Assembly (NCBI GenBank): GCA_037501455.1
Contig: CM074858.1
Coordinates: 85,658,501 to 85,722,500, forward strand
DNA length: 64,000 nt
DNA from: Lantana camara
Lineage: Eukaryota > Streptophyta > Magnoliopsida > Lamiales > Verbenaceae
Direction: 5' to 3'
Below the pieces are notes generated by a model. That model made no database searches, was not told the origin of the DNA, and was given only the letters and a program-made list of their open reading frames with translations. The position numbers and the translations under genes are program-made. Every line of letters starts with the position of its first letter. The first letter of the stretch is position 1. Shown here piece after piece: positions 1 to 11,650 of this stretch.

Positions 1-545
1 CAAAAATAGTTTGGATATTTTAGCTCTCTTCAAAGTTGATTTGAATTTGAATTCAAAGTCAAAGTCAAAATTACTTGATGATCAAGTAATACGAGAGAGG
101 GACCGAAATCCTTAGCCCATAAGGACTAGGGATTTTCGGCCACTCCCTTAATATAAATAGGGGAGCTCGAGCTCCCCTTAGAGCTATTTGGTAATTCTTT
201 TGGTTCATGTGTTGAACACCATCCTTTCTCCAAGATAAACGAAACCCTAGGTTAAGCCTAAACACTAACTAGAGAACTAGCATCCTTACTAGTTAGATTG
301 TAGTCAAGTTGGTGGACTATCTCTAGAGAGCTTCAAGTTAGAAGTTTGAAGATTCGAGCTTTACTAAGGAGAGGGGATCAAGCCGCGAGAAGAGCGTTCT
401 TGGGTGGCTTGAAACGCTTCAAGAAAGACAATTAAGAAAGTAAGTTTCTAATCCCTACGAATTTGGATACACGATTGCGAGTTCCAGATCCTTTTGTTGG
501 AAATTTTTTAATTTTCCACTGCTTTCTGATTCGTGTTTTCTAACA
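1..545 (+). repeat. 5' LTR of Copia-1 (3' part only)
   Basis: Matches 8152-8562 of the 3' LTR and ends in ...CTAACA directly before the PBS. It holds the TATA box and the downstream R/U5 part. It keeps 135 bp (268-402) that the 3' LTR of the same element lacks. Confidence 0.93.
151..160 (+). promoter_or_regulatory. TATA box in Copia-1 5' LTR
   Basis: ATATAAATAG lies inside the LTR, followed by a short GGGGAGCTCGAGCTCCCC palindrome. The same block occurs in the 3' LTR at about 8302-8311. This is the expected start region for genomic RNA, inferred from position and motif only. Confidence 0.6.
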
Positions 546-547
546 AG

Positions 548-560
548 TGGTATCAGAGCC
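548..560 (+). other. Primer binding site (tRNA-iMet type) of Copia-1
   Basis: TGGTATCAGAGCC starts two bases after the LTR end. TGGTATCAGAGC is the classical plant initiator-Met PBS, complementary to the 3' end of tRNA-iMet, and primes minus-strand DNA synthesis. Confidence 0.92.
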
Positions 561-883
561 ACCTCGTTAATCGTGTTTCTGATTCGTCTCAATTATTCTG
601 AATTTGGTAGAAATTCTTAGGCTTAGATGCGAATTAGGTATTCACGAGTTCTTTTAGAAAGCCTGAATTACGAAACTGTAATTTTTCTTGAATTTCTGAA
701 ACTGTTTTCTTAAATTGTGTTTTTGAAAAACGTTTTGATTAAAGTCTTTTTTAAATCGTATTTTTCTAATTTTTGGATTGAACTGGGTTTTGGAGAAACC
801 CAAAATACGAAACGGAACACGAAAAGGACGAGCCTAGGCGTGCTAGCACGTCGCACGCCCAGGTCCGTCGCCGCCGCCCAGCA

Positions 884-992
884 CTCCCGCAACCGCGCGG
901 GAGGCCCTCCCGCCCGCGCCTAGGCGCGCCCGATCGCCTGTCCCGCAACTGCGCGGGACGGCCGCCCGCACGCTCCCGCAACCGCCCGGGAT
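884..992 (+). repeat. Three GC-rich hairpin repeats in Copia-1 leader
   Basis: Three related inverted repeats with arms of the type (C/G)TCCCGC...GCGGGA(G/C) lie at 884-903, 940-959 and about 974-991. The third is weaker. Three counterparts occur in Copia-2 at 45723-45742, 45671-45690 and 45639-45658, in the same order relative to transcription. Confidence 0.7.
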
Positions 993-2285
993 CGCCCGCA
1001 CGCGAGCAGCAGCAAGCTGCGCATGTTGCGCGCAGGGCTGGCAACACGAGCTGCCAGCACCGCGCGCCTTGCGCGACGCCGCGCGGTGAGCAGTTGCTCG
1101 TTCCGGGCGGTTCTGGGCCCGGTTTTCGCGTTTTCGTGTTTTTTTTTCGTGTTTTCGGTCCTTGAAATCCCGATTTAATTTTTCTGTAAAATTTTGTTTT
1201 ATTAAATTTGAATTATTTTTGATATATGTTGAAATTGGGATTTTGAAAATTTAAGCAAATTTTGGAAAAATTACAAACTTTATTTTATGAAAATATTGAA
1301 AGAATAAAATTATTAATTTTTCATAAATTAATTACAATTTTGTTGGTTTATAGTTATTCGAGTTTTATTGAAAAGGCTCTTGAACAAGAATTGCATCTAA
1401 GTCGTGTTTTAAGCTATTAGAGCTTAAAGCGAGAATTTTAATTTATTGGTTAAATTTAAATTCTTATAAAAGCATGTTAGGTGATCATGGGTTTAGACTT
1501 ATGTATGGTTTTAATTTATGCACATGGATGGTTTAAATTGGGGTTGGAGCCCTATAGTTGCGTTTTTCAATTGAGGTTGGAGCCTCACTCATGTGCGTAC
1601 TGTTATGTGATTTATTATGTGGCTTTCCATATTACTGTTTTTGAGGCCGGGGTATGCCCCGTGTAATTGTCTAAGGCCACTATGAAGATTGAGCCTTATT
1701 ACTTTATGTCTTTTTCTTTTTATTGTAATTTGAGAGTAGAGATAGGTGGTGAGGTTTTATTTTCATTTTGGAGATAATGCACCCATGGAGTAAGATGGAC
1801 CACATTCAAGTAACAAGGAGGCCATAAGTGAAGACCCCTCAAAATGTTAGGGAGGGGAATCTCAATTGTAAAAATGTAATAAAGATAGGGCTCATATTTT
1901 GTTACCGCTTTCCCTTATGTGATTTAAACTGTTTATGTGGCATGTATGTTAGAACTTGTGATTGTGGAGTGGCTCCCACATATCACGCATAAGATATGTA
2001 GAACCCATGATCATTACATGTTAATATCATGTTAGGACATGTTATCTGTTTATGTGCTTGTTTGAAATGCATTTAAGTGTACTTGCATTAATCAAGACTA
2101 ATAAAATTGGATAACATATATGTTGGTGAGGTCGAACCGGACAACTCTCCGGTTGATTCGAAAATTCCCATTAAATATTAAGCTAATTTCGAACAAAGAG
2201 GTATTTAATTCGAGATGCAAATTTTGAGTTAAATTCCTAGCATTCCATCAATAGGTTTTAAGTTTAGTAAGTGAAACTAGTTATT

Positions 2286-2607
2286 GTCCGCGAGTCGTGG
2301 GATAGCTAGTCGAGCTTATTAGTTCTTAGTTACCTAATTGATCATTTTAAATGGTCAATATTTCGTGGTCAATTTTGGCAAGGGCGATGTCCACGAGTCG
2401 TGGGTCGTTCGAACTAAGTTTTGATCATGATCTTATGATTGATGGGTCTAGCTTAACGCCTAAGTAAATATGGATGTCGCACGAGTCGTGGGTCCATATT
2501 GAAAGATAGGTGATGCAAAAAACAATTACTAAGAGTTCTAAAGGTGTTAGAATTGGTAAGTTGTACCTACCTGGGGTTCTTACTTAGAATGTCCACGAGT
2601 CATGGGT
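2286..2607 (+). repeat. Four dispersed CCACGAGTCGTGG-type motifs upstream of Copia-1 gag
   Basis: Near-identical motifs GTCC(A/G)CGAGTC(G/A)TGGG sit at 2286-2301, 2389-2405, 2476-2493 and 2591-2607, spaced roughly 90-115 bp. Each is a 6-bp inverted repeat around one central base. All four positions are kept in Copia-2 and recognisable in Copia-3. Function unknown. Confidence 0.75.
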
Positions 2608-2812
2608 TCGAGGTAAAATGCCTAGGATCTTAATACACATTGGGAAACGTGTTCCTCTTAGATCTTTGGGAATTCTAGATCTTTGAAAAACAGTGGGAGT
2701 TACATTAGATTAAAGACCTTATCTTATGTATATCGTTATAATTCAGCATGCTCACTAGTTCTCTGTTCTACCATTTAGGTCGTAGATTCTGTGATTCTCT
2801 ACGTGTTTTGAA

Positions 2813-3640
2813 ATGGCAACCAAAAACCCTCTTGTATCGACCCTCGAGTCAAACAAGTTGACTGGTCCCAACTATTCTGATTGACTGAGGAATCTAAAAA
2901 TCATTTTAGATTCTGAGAAGAGAACTTATGTTCTCTTCGAAGGAGAGCCTAGTCCCGAAGGGGAGGCTCCCACTCGGGCCGAGCGGGACGCGATTCAGAA
3001 GTGGAAGGATGATAATCTCCAAGCCCGTTGCCTTATGTTGGCTAACATGTCTCCCGACTTGCAAAGGCAACATGAGGCCATGGAATTCGCTTGGGAGATT
3101 TACGACCACTTAGAGTAACTTTACCGCCCTCATGAACATGTTACAAGGTATAACACTTCAAAGGAATTGTTCCACTTAAGAATGAGAGAAGGTTCAAGTG
3201 TCCATGAATATGGACTCAAGTTTCTCGCCCTCATTGAGAAACTTGCTTCCATGGACATGCCACTGAAAGATGAGCTTTCAGTGGATTTGTTGCTAGCTTC
3301 GCTCCCACCATCATTCAACCCATTTGTCCTTAACTTCATTATGAATCATGCTGGTGCTACTGTAGCTGAGCTGATTAGTCAGCTTGTGACTGCTGAAAGC
3401 ACGATCAAGAAGGACAATAAGGTTTTGATTGTGAATGCTCCATCTTCCTCTTCTGGGCCTTCTAAAGGTAAGGGCAAGAAAGCCCAAAGGAAGAAGAAGA
3501 AACCCCTTAGGCCCACTGGTGGCGTTTCGAAGGGGAAGGCCCAAAAGAAGAAGCGTGATCAGAAATAGGATGTTTGCTTCCATTGTGGCAAAGCGGGACA
3601 TTGGAGGAGAAACTGCCCAGAGTACAAGGCTACTCTAAAG
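2813..3640 (+). pseudogene. gag: Copia-1 gag (nucleocapsid) pseudogene
   Basis: The ATG at 2813 opens the same N-terminus as Copia-2 gag (MATKNP...). The product would be the structural Gag that packages element RNA in cytoplasmic virus-like particles. The capsid region has the usual copia Gag character, for example LTGPNYSD and the VHEYGLKFLAL segment. A basic linker and one CCHC zinc knuckle follow (C-X2-C-X4-H-X4-C; CFHCGKAGHWRRNC, about 3575-3616). In-frame stops lie at 2882 (a Trp codon in Copia-2), 3116 (a Gln codon) and 3566. The frame is otherwise continuous with protease and integrase downstream. Confidence 0.88.
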
Positions 3641-4666
3641 AAAGGTACGTTTCTCGTTGAAATAAATCTTTCTATTAATTCTAGTTCTTAGGTACTTGAT
3701 ACCGGTTGTGGAACTCATATCTGTAATGATGTACAAATGCTAAGTGAAGTCCAACAACTCAAAGAAGGAGAATGTGTCTTGAAGATCGGCGATGGCTCAA
3801 ACGTTGAAGCTCGAGCTTTAGGCACAATTAGATTAGATTTAGGTAGTTTTGAGTTAGTCTTAAATAAAGTCCTTTATGTACCGAGCATTGTTCGTAATAT
3901 AATTTCAGTTCCAATTTTAGATTGTGAAGGTTATGAAACTTATATTAAGAATGGTAAATACTTTATCAAACGGAACAACTCTTCCGTTCACATCGGTACT
4001 CTAAGTAATGGACTTTATCTAACTCAGAATATCAATATTATGAATATACAACGAGAAACTAAACGTAAAAGAGATGAAAAAGTTTCAGCTCCCTTATGGC
4101 ACGCTAGATTAGGACACATTTCCAAGAACAGAATTAGCAAGATAAACACTTTAGGATCATTCTCTGAAAATGATCTTAAAGAGTTAACTTCTTACGAATC
4201 CTGTCTCAAAGGAAAAATGTCCAAAGTTCCTTTTAAAGGAACTGTCGAACGTGCCACTAAGGTTTTGGATTTGATCCATACTGATGTTTGTGGACCGCTT
4301 AGTGTAAGCACCAGAAACAATCATCAGTATTTCATAACCTTTACCGACAACTTTAATCGATATGGTTACATATACTTAATGAAGTATAAATCTGAAGCTT
4401 TTGAGAAATTCTTAGAATTTCAAAAGGAGGTTGAGAACCAAACTGGTCACAAGATCAAAGCAGTTCGATCTGATCGAGGAGGCGAGTATCTTAGTGAAGA
4501 ATTCCTTAATCATCTCAAAGATGATGGGATTATCTCTCAGTGGACTCCTCCGGGAACTTCTCAGCTTAATGGAGTTTCTGAGAGAAGGAATCGAACCCTA
4601 CTTGATATGGTTCGTTCCATGATGAGTTTCACTGACTTACCACCTTCTTTCTGGGTTATGCCCTAG
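3641..4666 (+). pseudogene. pol: Copia-1 pol, protease and integrase part (pseudogene)
   Basis: Continues the gag frame. The aspartic protease motif is VLDTGCGTHI at about 3692, preceded by a stop at 3689 where Copia-2 has the expected Trp. A GAG-preintegrase zinc-binding stretch (LWHARLGHI, about 4096) and the integrase core follow: first Asp in HTDVCGP, second in RSDRGGEY, Glu in GVSERRNR, forming the DD35E triad. The reading ends at about 4664 because one base is missing in a Trp codon region relative to the family, shifting the frame before RT. Confidence 0.88.
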
Positions 4667-6732
4667 AAAGTGCAGCAAAGATTCTGAATCTAGTTCCCTC
4701 TAAGTCAGTCCCTAAAACGCCCTATGAAATGTGGCATGGTAAAATCCCTGGTTATTCTTACTTAAGAATTTGGGGTTGTCCTGCTTACGTGAAGAGGACA
4801 GTGGGAGATAAGTTAGAATCTTGTTCTAACTTATGCTACTTTGTAGGTTATCCTAAGGAATCCATAGGATACTACTTCTATGATCAATCTGAGCAAAAGG
4901 TATTTGTTTGCAGAAATGCCACTTTTCTGGAGGAACCGTTCCTTAAAGAAAAGAAAGGCAAGATCATAGAATTAGAGGAAGTACAAAGTGACCCCACACC
5001 ACCCACTGAAGAGACGTCCCCTACTGATCAACCACAACCAATCACGAATTTCGATACACACGAAAATCCTCCTCAAAGGCGTTCTGAACGCACTCCTAGA
5101 CAGTCGGAGCGATGGTATGGATTCTTCCATGAAATCTCTCAAAAGGATAATGATCCTTTAACATATGAGGAGGCACTTTCAGATTCTGACTCTGAACAGT
5201 GGATAGAAGCCATGAAATCCGAAATGGATTCCATGAACTCCAACCAAGTTTGGACGTTGGTAGATTTGCCTGATGGGGTGAAACCCATAGGTTGCAAATG
5301 GATCTTTAAGAGAAAGCTTGGAGTTGATGGAAGCATTGCAGCCTACAAAGCAAGACTGGTTTCAAAAGGATTCACTCAAAGACCCGGCGTGGACTTTGAC
5401 GAAACCTTCTCACCAGTTGCAATGCAAAAGTCTATTCGGATCATGCTTGCCATTGCTGCATATTATGACTATGAGATATGGCAAATGGATGTGAAAACTG
5501 CCTTTCTCAATGGTGACATTGATAAAGACGTTTATATGGAACAACCGATAGGTTTCACATTCAGTGGGAGTGAGCAAAAGGTTTGCAAACTCCAAAGATC
5601 AATCTATGGATTGAAACAAGCGTCTAGAAATTGGAACATTCGATTTGATGAATCAGTCAAAGCGTTTGGTTTCATTCAAATTTCGAATGAGTCTTGTGTG
5701 TATAGAAAGGAATTGGAGACCTCAGTGCAATTCTTAGTACTTTATGTTGATGACATCCTTCTTTTTGGGAATTCGAAGGATGACATGAAAGTGACTAAGT
5801 TATGGTTATCGAACCAATTCGAGATGAAAGATCTTGGTGATGCGTCCTATATCCTTGGAATTGAAATCTATCGAGATAGATCTAGAAGGTTAATAGGACT
5901 ATCACAGTCGATGTACATTGACAAAGTATTGAAGAGATTCAATATGGAGTCAGCAAAGGTTAAGAACCTTCCTATGAGTGTAGGAACATGTCTTTCAAAG
6001 AAGATGTGTCCTAAGACTAACCTTGAGAAGAAGAGAATGACTCATACACCTTATGCGTCAGCAATAGGTAGCATAATGTATGCAATGCTATGTACTCGAC
6101 CGGATGTGGCTTATGCACTTAGTGTAACAAGTCATTTCCAATCTGACCCTGGAGATGGTCACTGGGCTGCCGTGAAGAATATTCTTAAGTACTTGAAAAA
6201 TACTAAAGATTTATTCTTAGTTTACGTAGGTCAGAAAGATCTTACTGTCGAAGGATACTGCGATGCAAGCTTTACATCTGACTTAGATGATTTTAAGTCA
6301 ATGTCAGGATACATTTTCTGCCTAAACGGCGGAGCAGTGAGTTGGAAGAGTTCCAAGCAAACTACCACTGCAGATTCGACCACTGAGGCCGAATACTTGG
6401 CTGCAAATGATGCAGCTAAGGAAGGTGTTTGGATAAGAAACTTCATTCAAGAGTTGAATGTTGTTCCTAACATAAAAGACCCCATTTCTGTGTTTTGTGG
6501 CAACACTGGGGCGGTTGCTCAAGCAAGAGAACCAAGATCTCACCAACGGACCAAGCACATTATGAGTAAGTATCACCTAATCCGTGATATTATCAAAAGA
6601 GGAGATGTACAAATTGAGAGGGTCACATCAGCAGAGAACGTGGCAGATCAACTAACTAAACCCTTTAGTCGAGAAGCTTTCCAAGGTCATCTTCAGAAGA
6701 TGGGACTTAGAGTAGCTTTAGAATGGCTTTGA
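4667..6732 (+). pseudogene. pol: Copia-1 pol, reverse transcriptase and RNase H part
   Basis: Open over 667 codons from 4729, in the frame entered after the shift near 4650. It contains the integrase C-terminal region and a linker rich in Pro, Thr and Ser. RT follows, with VDFDETFSPV, the QMDVKTAFLNG block and the catalytic YVDD (about 5741). The copia RNase H ends it, with GYCDASF, STTEAEYLA and a C-terminal KHI-containing segment. It stops at 6732, just before the PPT. This is the best-preserved coding stretch in the window, but it lacks an uninterrupted upstream gag-pol. The product would copy element RNA to DNA in particles. Confidence 0.9.
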
Positions 6733-6733
6733 C

Positions 6734-6748
6734 GGGCAAGTGGGAGAT
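6734..6748 (+). other. Polypurine tract of Copia-1
   Basis: A purine-rich stretch, GGGCAAGTGGGAGAT, lies directly upstream of the 3' LTR. The mirrored sequence occurs in Copia-2 at 39827-39841. It primes plus-strand DNA synthesis. Confidence 0.8.
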
Positions 6749-8562
6749 TGTTAGGAATAGTACCCTAGAAAGCAGATTGTATATCCGCTTTGTGCTTTTC
6801 CTTATTGTAATCACAGACAATCTTTGAATGAAATAACGAATTGAGCCAACACTTCTTTATATGCTCTTGTTTGGTATGCGTTTACTTTATCTGTGCATGT
6901 ATGAGAACTCCGCTAACCCTGATGACTTTAGGACTCTACCATTTAGGTGAAATGGTTCATGAAACGAGCCCTATATCACATAAGTCATGATTAGTAAAAT
7001 ACTCCAAGCCAATGAGTCCTACCGACAGTGGGAGTGTCAACCTAACTCCTCTAAGGCTTGCTTGTGGGATCACGCCCTTAAGAAGGACCACCTTGTTTCA
7101 TGGAGGTGCAAAGTGTATAGTTGATACGTGCGTGATACATGAGGGGTGCTTACTTGAATAAGTAAGTTCACTGAGGTGCCCCGTGTGAGAACATTCCTAA
7201 ATGGGAAAGGAAGTTTCTATTTCAGGAAATAAAAACTTCTAGATTTGGAAATATCTCACGAGTCATTGATGTGATTAATTGATCCTTAAGACTTGAGGTT
7301 CCTTGTCACTTTATGAGTTAACTCTATAGTCGTAGGTATAAGCTTTAAAGGGTGTCGCCTTAGACATCTGATTCAAGGCTTATGCTGGGGTTGCACAAGT
7401 GATTCATGAAAGGGAATGAGAATTAAGAAAGGAGCTACACTTGCATTTGCAAGGTGATCTCTTATTGTGTAAGTCATTCATATGCCATATGGAGTCCTTG
7501 GCCAAGGCAGTAGATCAAGAAATCAAGAAAAGGGTTTCTTGGATTGAGATCAAATGGATATGAAATGCACTTAGCTTTAAGACAGGATTATTAGGGTTCT
7601 GATTTTTCCCTTACCCTAGATCTCGGTTGAGAGATAGTAAGTAGGAGGATTGTATCTCACATGAATCAATGACTTAAAGGTTCTGTCGAATCTCAACATT
7701 CCAATTCAGCTAGGGGTTAAACACCTGTTGCTAGACTATGGTCGTTTAATCTGTGGACTGATTAATTAATTAGTGAATTAATTAATTAGGGTCACTGCTA
7801 ATTGAATTGAGAACCTAGAGGGTCACACACAACAACTTGGTTACATGAGTTGAGGCTTTAAAATGATTAAACGAGCTAATCGGGCCGAGAGGGTTCCACA
7901 CGTGTGAAACCACACGTGTGGGTCACGCGAGTGACACGTGTCTTTATGACACCTGTCTCACGTGAATATATATATATATATTGTATATATATTAAATAAT
8001 TAATTTGTTAATTATTTAATAGACTTTGGTTTAATTTTGAATTAAAAAGAAAGTCTAATTTTGGAGAAAAATAATCTAATTAATTAATTGTGAATTAATT
8101 AATTAGATAAAATAAGTTATTTATTTTAAATAAATAAAGTATAAAATTATCCAAAAATAGTTTGGATATTTTAGCTCTCTTGAAAGTTGATTTGAATTTG
8201 AATTCAAAGTCAAAGTCAAAATTACTTGATGATCAAGTAATAGGAGAGAGGGACCAAAATCCTTAGCCCATAAGGACTAGGGATTTTCGGCCACTCCCTT
8301 AATATAAATAGGGGAGCTTGAGCTCCCCTTAGAGCTATTTGGCATTTCTTTTGGTTGATGTGTTGAACACCATCCTTTCTCCAAGATAAACGAAACACTA
8401 GGTTAAGCCTAAACACTAGGTGGCTTGAAACGCTTCAAGAAAGACAATTAAGAAAGTAAGTTTCTAATCCCTACGAATTTGGATACACGATTGCGAGTTC
8501 CAGATCCTTTTGTTGGAAAATTTTTTTATTTTCCGCTGCTTTCTGATTCGTGTTTTCCAACA
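6749..8562 (+). repeat. 3' LTR of Copia-1
   Basis: Runs from TGTTAGGAAT to ...CCAACA (1,814 bp). It contains an ACGTG cluster at about 7897-7964, an (AT)n run at about 7965-7990, multiple TTAATTAATT blocks and a TATA box at about 8303. It lacks 135 bp that the 5' LTR has at 268-402. Homologous to both Copia-2 LTRs in reverse orientation. Confidence 0.93.
7897..7964 (+). promoter_or_regulatory. ACGTG (G-box/ABRE-like) cluster in Copia-1 U3
   Basis: Four ACGTG cores within about 70 bp, mostly as CACACGTGTG or GACACGTGTC palindromes, upstream of the (AT)n run and TATA box. Plant bZIP and bHLH factors are known to bind ACGTG cores. That they drive this LTR is inference. Confidence 0.55.
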
Positions 8563-11500
8563 CTAACCAGTTAGATGGAGTTTCTTATCCAAACACTTAC
8601 CTTAGCGGTATTGAATACGAATAAGTACTCAACTACAATAGACGAGATTTTGCAACGTTCATGCTTGGAACGTTTCCGACACGTTGCTTTGCCATTAAGG
8701 AGAAAATTGCATCCTTTCAATGATTTACAATCATCTATATTTGATGTAACGATTACATCAAAATATCCTTTCAATAATATGATCTTTTTGGGCTCTGTAA
8801 ACTAATACATATCCTCATTTCTTCTCAAGTACTTTGAGGACATCCTTTACAGAAATCTAATGACCTTCTCTGAGGTCATATTAGATTTGGCCCACTACGC
8901 TTAGTGTTGTACCATATCTAATTTTGTACGTAACTTTGCATACATTATGCTCCATTCTTTTAAGGGGTTTTGGATATTCTAACTTTCTCAAAGTTATCTT
9001 AGGACACATACTCTTCAAAATAGATGTTCCATTGTCCATACTAAACTCCTTTTAGTACCATGGTTATGCACTTGATTGTGATAATCTTTTTATTCTCTTA
9101 AATCTATCTTCTATAGACCTAAATTTTGAGAATTTAGGATAATCACTAAGATCTTTCACGTCAAATTATTTCTTAAACAAAATTTTGGTAGCTTCCATGT
9201 AATCCTTCGCATTCCTAATGACAAGGATGTCATATCTAAAGTACCAAAGGTTGAATCTAACATCACTAAATTTTAGGATAATCACTAAGATCTTTCAGGT
9301 CAAATTATTTCTTAAACAAAATTTTGGTAGCTTTCATGTAATCCTTCGCATTCCTAATGACAAGGATGTCATATCTAAAGTACCAAAGGTTGAATCTAAC
9401 ATCACTAAATTTTACGCGTACACATGAGACTTATTCGACTTGCATCTGAGTCAAACGATTTGACTCACTATGAAGTCAAAATTTTCTAACTCCTAGAAGC
9501 CTTCATCAATCCATAGACTGACCTCGGGGTTCGTATACCTTATGCATACTTCCACTGAATATGAGATTCATAGAAATACCATATTTTTGTCTCTTTCAAT
9601 CTCCTATTGAGTAAGACAGTTCTCATATTCATTTGTCATACCTCATAGTCAGAATATGCAGATATGCTAAACATAATCCGAATGGACTTTTGTATTTCAA
9701 CCGTCAAGAAGGTTGTAATGCTTTCCATTTACTCTAAGCTCTACAGGCTTGATCCTATTTGGCGGATCGACCAAGTTCAAAACTTGGTTTGAGTATATGG
9801 AATCCATCTAGGATTTCAAGGCTTGCTTACGTTACTCAGATTCCAAACCTGACAGCACCTCCTCATGTGCAATTCATAGGTTATCTAGGGCCACGTTCAA
9901 AACGCATCTTGAAGGAGGACTTCACACATGTGCTTACTCTAAAATTCGGTTAAGTCTCATCAGATGGGCTCGTTTCTTCTATATGTGGTGTGGGGTATTC
10001 ACCCTCAAGTTTCTTTGAGGTCTGCATGCCTATCTTTCTTATTACTCAGGAACGGTTCCTAGAGAAACATACATTCCTTGAAACAGACAACCTTTATTCA
10101 AGAGAATTGAAGAAATAATATTCTATACTGTTGTGGATGCTTGAACTCGTTTCAAGCTTATCTTCCACTATCCTCTTCACTTAAGAGGATTACCCTAAAT
10201 TCTTCGACAAGAATAATTAGGGAATTTTAAATGCCACATTGCATAGTATAACTAAAGGACTGATTTTGGAAGGTACTAGATTCAAAATCTCTAACTGCAT
10301 ATTCAGGGAGTTTATTCCTAGAATGAATATAAGTCAGTAAAGCTTGCTATGGAATGGACCATATCCTATAAGGTTTCATTCCTTCATTCGGAAACACTAA
10401 GGTGTTCTCGAATTAGTTTACTGAGAGATAATCCTATTATCTCTAAGATGACTAAGGAATTAGTTGCTAGGCTATCTCGATCATATCGATTTGCCTATAA
10501 CTTATGACTACTTCGGTTCCCAACCTCCTTTCGAAATTCTAAGAATTTTATATAAGTTTCGAATTTGTACTTCAACAAGTACACTCATTCATAATGATTA
10601 AACTGATGATTGTCTCTAGTTCTTACACTGAGCAATAGAAAAAACATCACTGTGGATCGAAATTCACTTAGTGTTTCGGCACGTTTTCCACGTTTCTTAT
10701 AAATGGGGTTTTGGGAAAGTTTCCCTTAAGACAGGATTCACAGGAAGTCAACTCTCTAGGTTTAATTTTGCAAAATGATCTTAAGATGTCTAACTCATTA
10801 ATCCTTTCGTCTTAACATGTTAAAAGCAATTTAAAGCCCTTGTCATCTCACTTACTTTTGTTATCTCGTTGCATGTTCAAAACATTAGCACTTGAGAGTT
10901 TTGCACAACGGATTATGCAAAATCAATTCAAGACTAGTGAATTCTAATCTTATTAGAACTACTAAAATAGATAACTTATCAGAGTACCCATACTCTTTGC
11001 AGTTCCCTTTCAAAGTCCTTAGTCTGCTATTATAGAAGCAAACGTCCTTTTCTGATCTCTATAGTCTTTTGGGCATTCCCTTTAGTCACCCCTCTCATTG
11101 GGCTTTAAGAGTTTCTTCCTCTTTCGACCTTCAAGCCTTTAACTTGATGGGTTTAGAAGAAGAATTAACCATCATAACCTTTTAGCCCTTCTTAAGGATG
11201 CTCTCAAACATGATCAACTTAATGATTAAGTATGCTATAATGGCATCATTTTGGTTGAGAAAAGAGTTAAATGATGGTGGAAGCAATGTGAGCAATCAGT
11301 GCAATTGATAACTCTATCTTCAATTAAATGACCGCGACTACAGGGTCATGAAATATGACCTTTTAGTCCACGTTCATGCACTTGTTTCCTCATTTGGAGT
11401 ATGGAACAATTCCATAATGTTATACCTTGTAACATTTTTATGAGGTGGTTCAATTGCTCTTTAAGTGGTTGGAAAAATCCATCCACCTCAAATTGCTTCT

Positions 11501-11650
11501 CTTTTAGCCCGGGTCAAATTTTCATAAGTAAGTGAAAATCTTGCCTTGTAGAGAAAACTTTTCTCTTTTCGGATTCTAGAACGAATTTTAAGATCCGAAG
11601 CCAATTAGAGTTAGTTAGGACTTAGTCAACTGGTTTGACTTAAGGATGGA
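8563..11650 (-). pseudogene. Copia-3 gag-pol pseudogene, heavily decayed
   Basis: On the minus strand, 8571-8774 still reads as a broken copia RNase H: an EGYCDAS-like GYFDV start, a TEAEYLA-like VVEYLF and a C-terminal VWIRNS matching Copia-2. Leftover blocks of RT, linker (near 10046), integrase (about 10310-10700) and gag (about 11150-11650) follow in order toward higher coordinates. A segment matching Copia-2 protease (about 42600-42900) appears to be missing. No ORF longer than about 70 codons survives, so no product is expected. Confidence 0.8.
9133..9411. repeat. 139-bp tandem duplication inside Copia-3
   Basis: Two adjacent copies with period 139 bp, one starting at about 9133 and one at about 9272, differing at only a few bases. 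Copia-1 and Copia-2 have a single copy of this RT segment, so this is a private duplication in Copia-3. Confidence 0.85.

Larger units (their letters stand above)
561..2812 (+). other. Long leader (5' UTR) of Copia-1
   Basis: About 2.25 kb between PBS and gag with no supported gene. It has three zones: a GC-rich segment at about 820-1130 with hairpin-forming repeats, an AT-rich segment at about 1140-1450, and a segment at 2280-2610 with four copies of a CCACGAGTCGTGG-like motif. The same order is seen in Copia-2 and, decayed, in Copia-3. ORFs crossing the GC-rich zone differ between copies and look like chance. Confidence 0.75.
1..8562 (+). mobile_element. Copia-1: Ty1/copia LTR retrotransposon, 5' truncated by window edge
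   Basis: The order partial 5' LTR, initiator-Met PBS, long leader, gag, protease, integrase, RT, RNase H, PPT, 3' LTR is visible in sense orientation. Integrase before RT is diagnostic of Ty1/copia. The window opens at the base equivalent to 8152 of the 3' LTR, so about 1.4 kb of the 5' LTR lies outside. The right end (8562) abuts Copia-3 interior, so Copia-1 inserted into Copia-3. The target duplication would be CTAAC (8563-8567), but its mate is outside the window. Four in-frame stops and a frameshift make it non-autonomous. Long LTRs (about 1.8 kb) recall Angela/Tork-type lineages, but I cannot fix the lineage. Confidence 0.95.

Noticed and set aside
548..561. Possible tRNA-related sequence
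   Set aside because: It is a primer binding site of about 13 bases, not a tRNA gene; no cloverleaf surrounds it.
766..1047. 93-codon minus-strand ORF in Copia-1 leader
   Set aside because: Same GC-rich zone; no counterpart protein in Copia-2 and no domain.
9120..9420. Possible CRISPR-like direct repeats
   Set aside because: Only two adjacent copies without spacers, within a retrotransposon of a eukaryotic genome.
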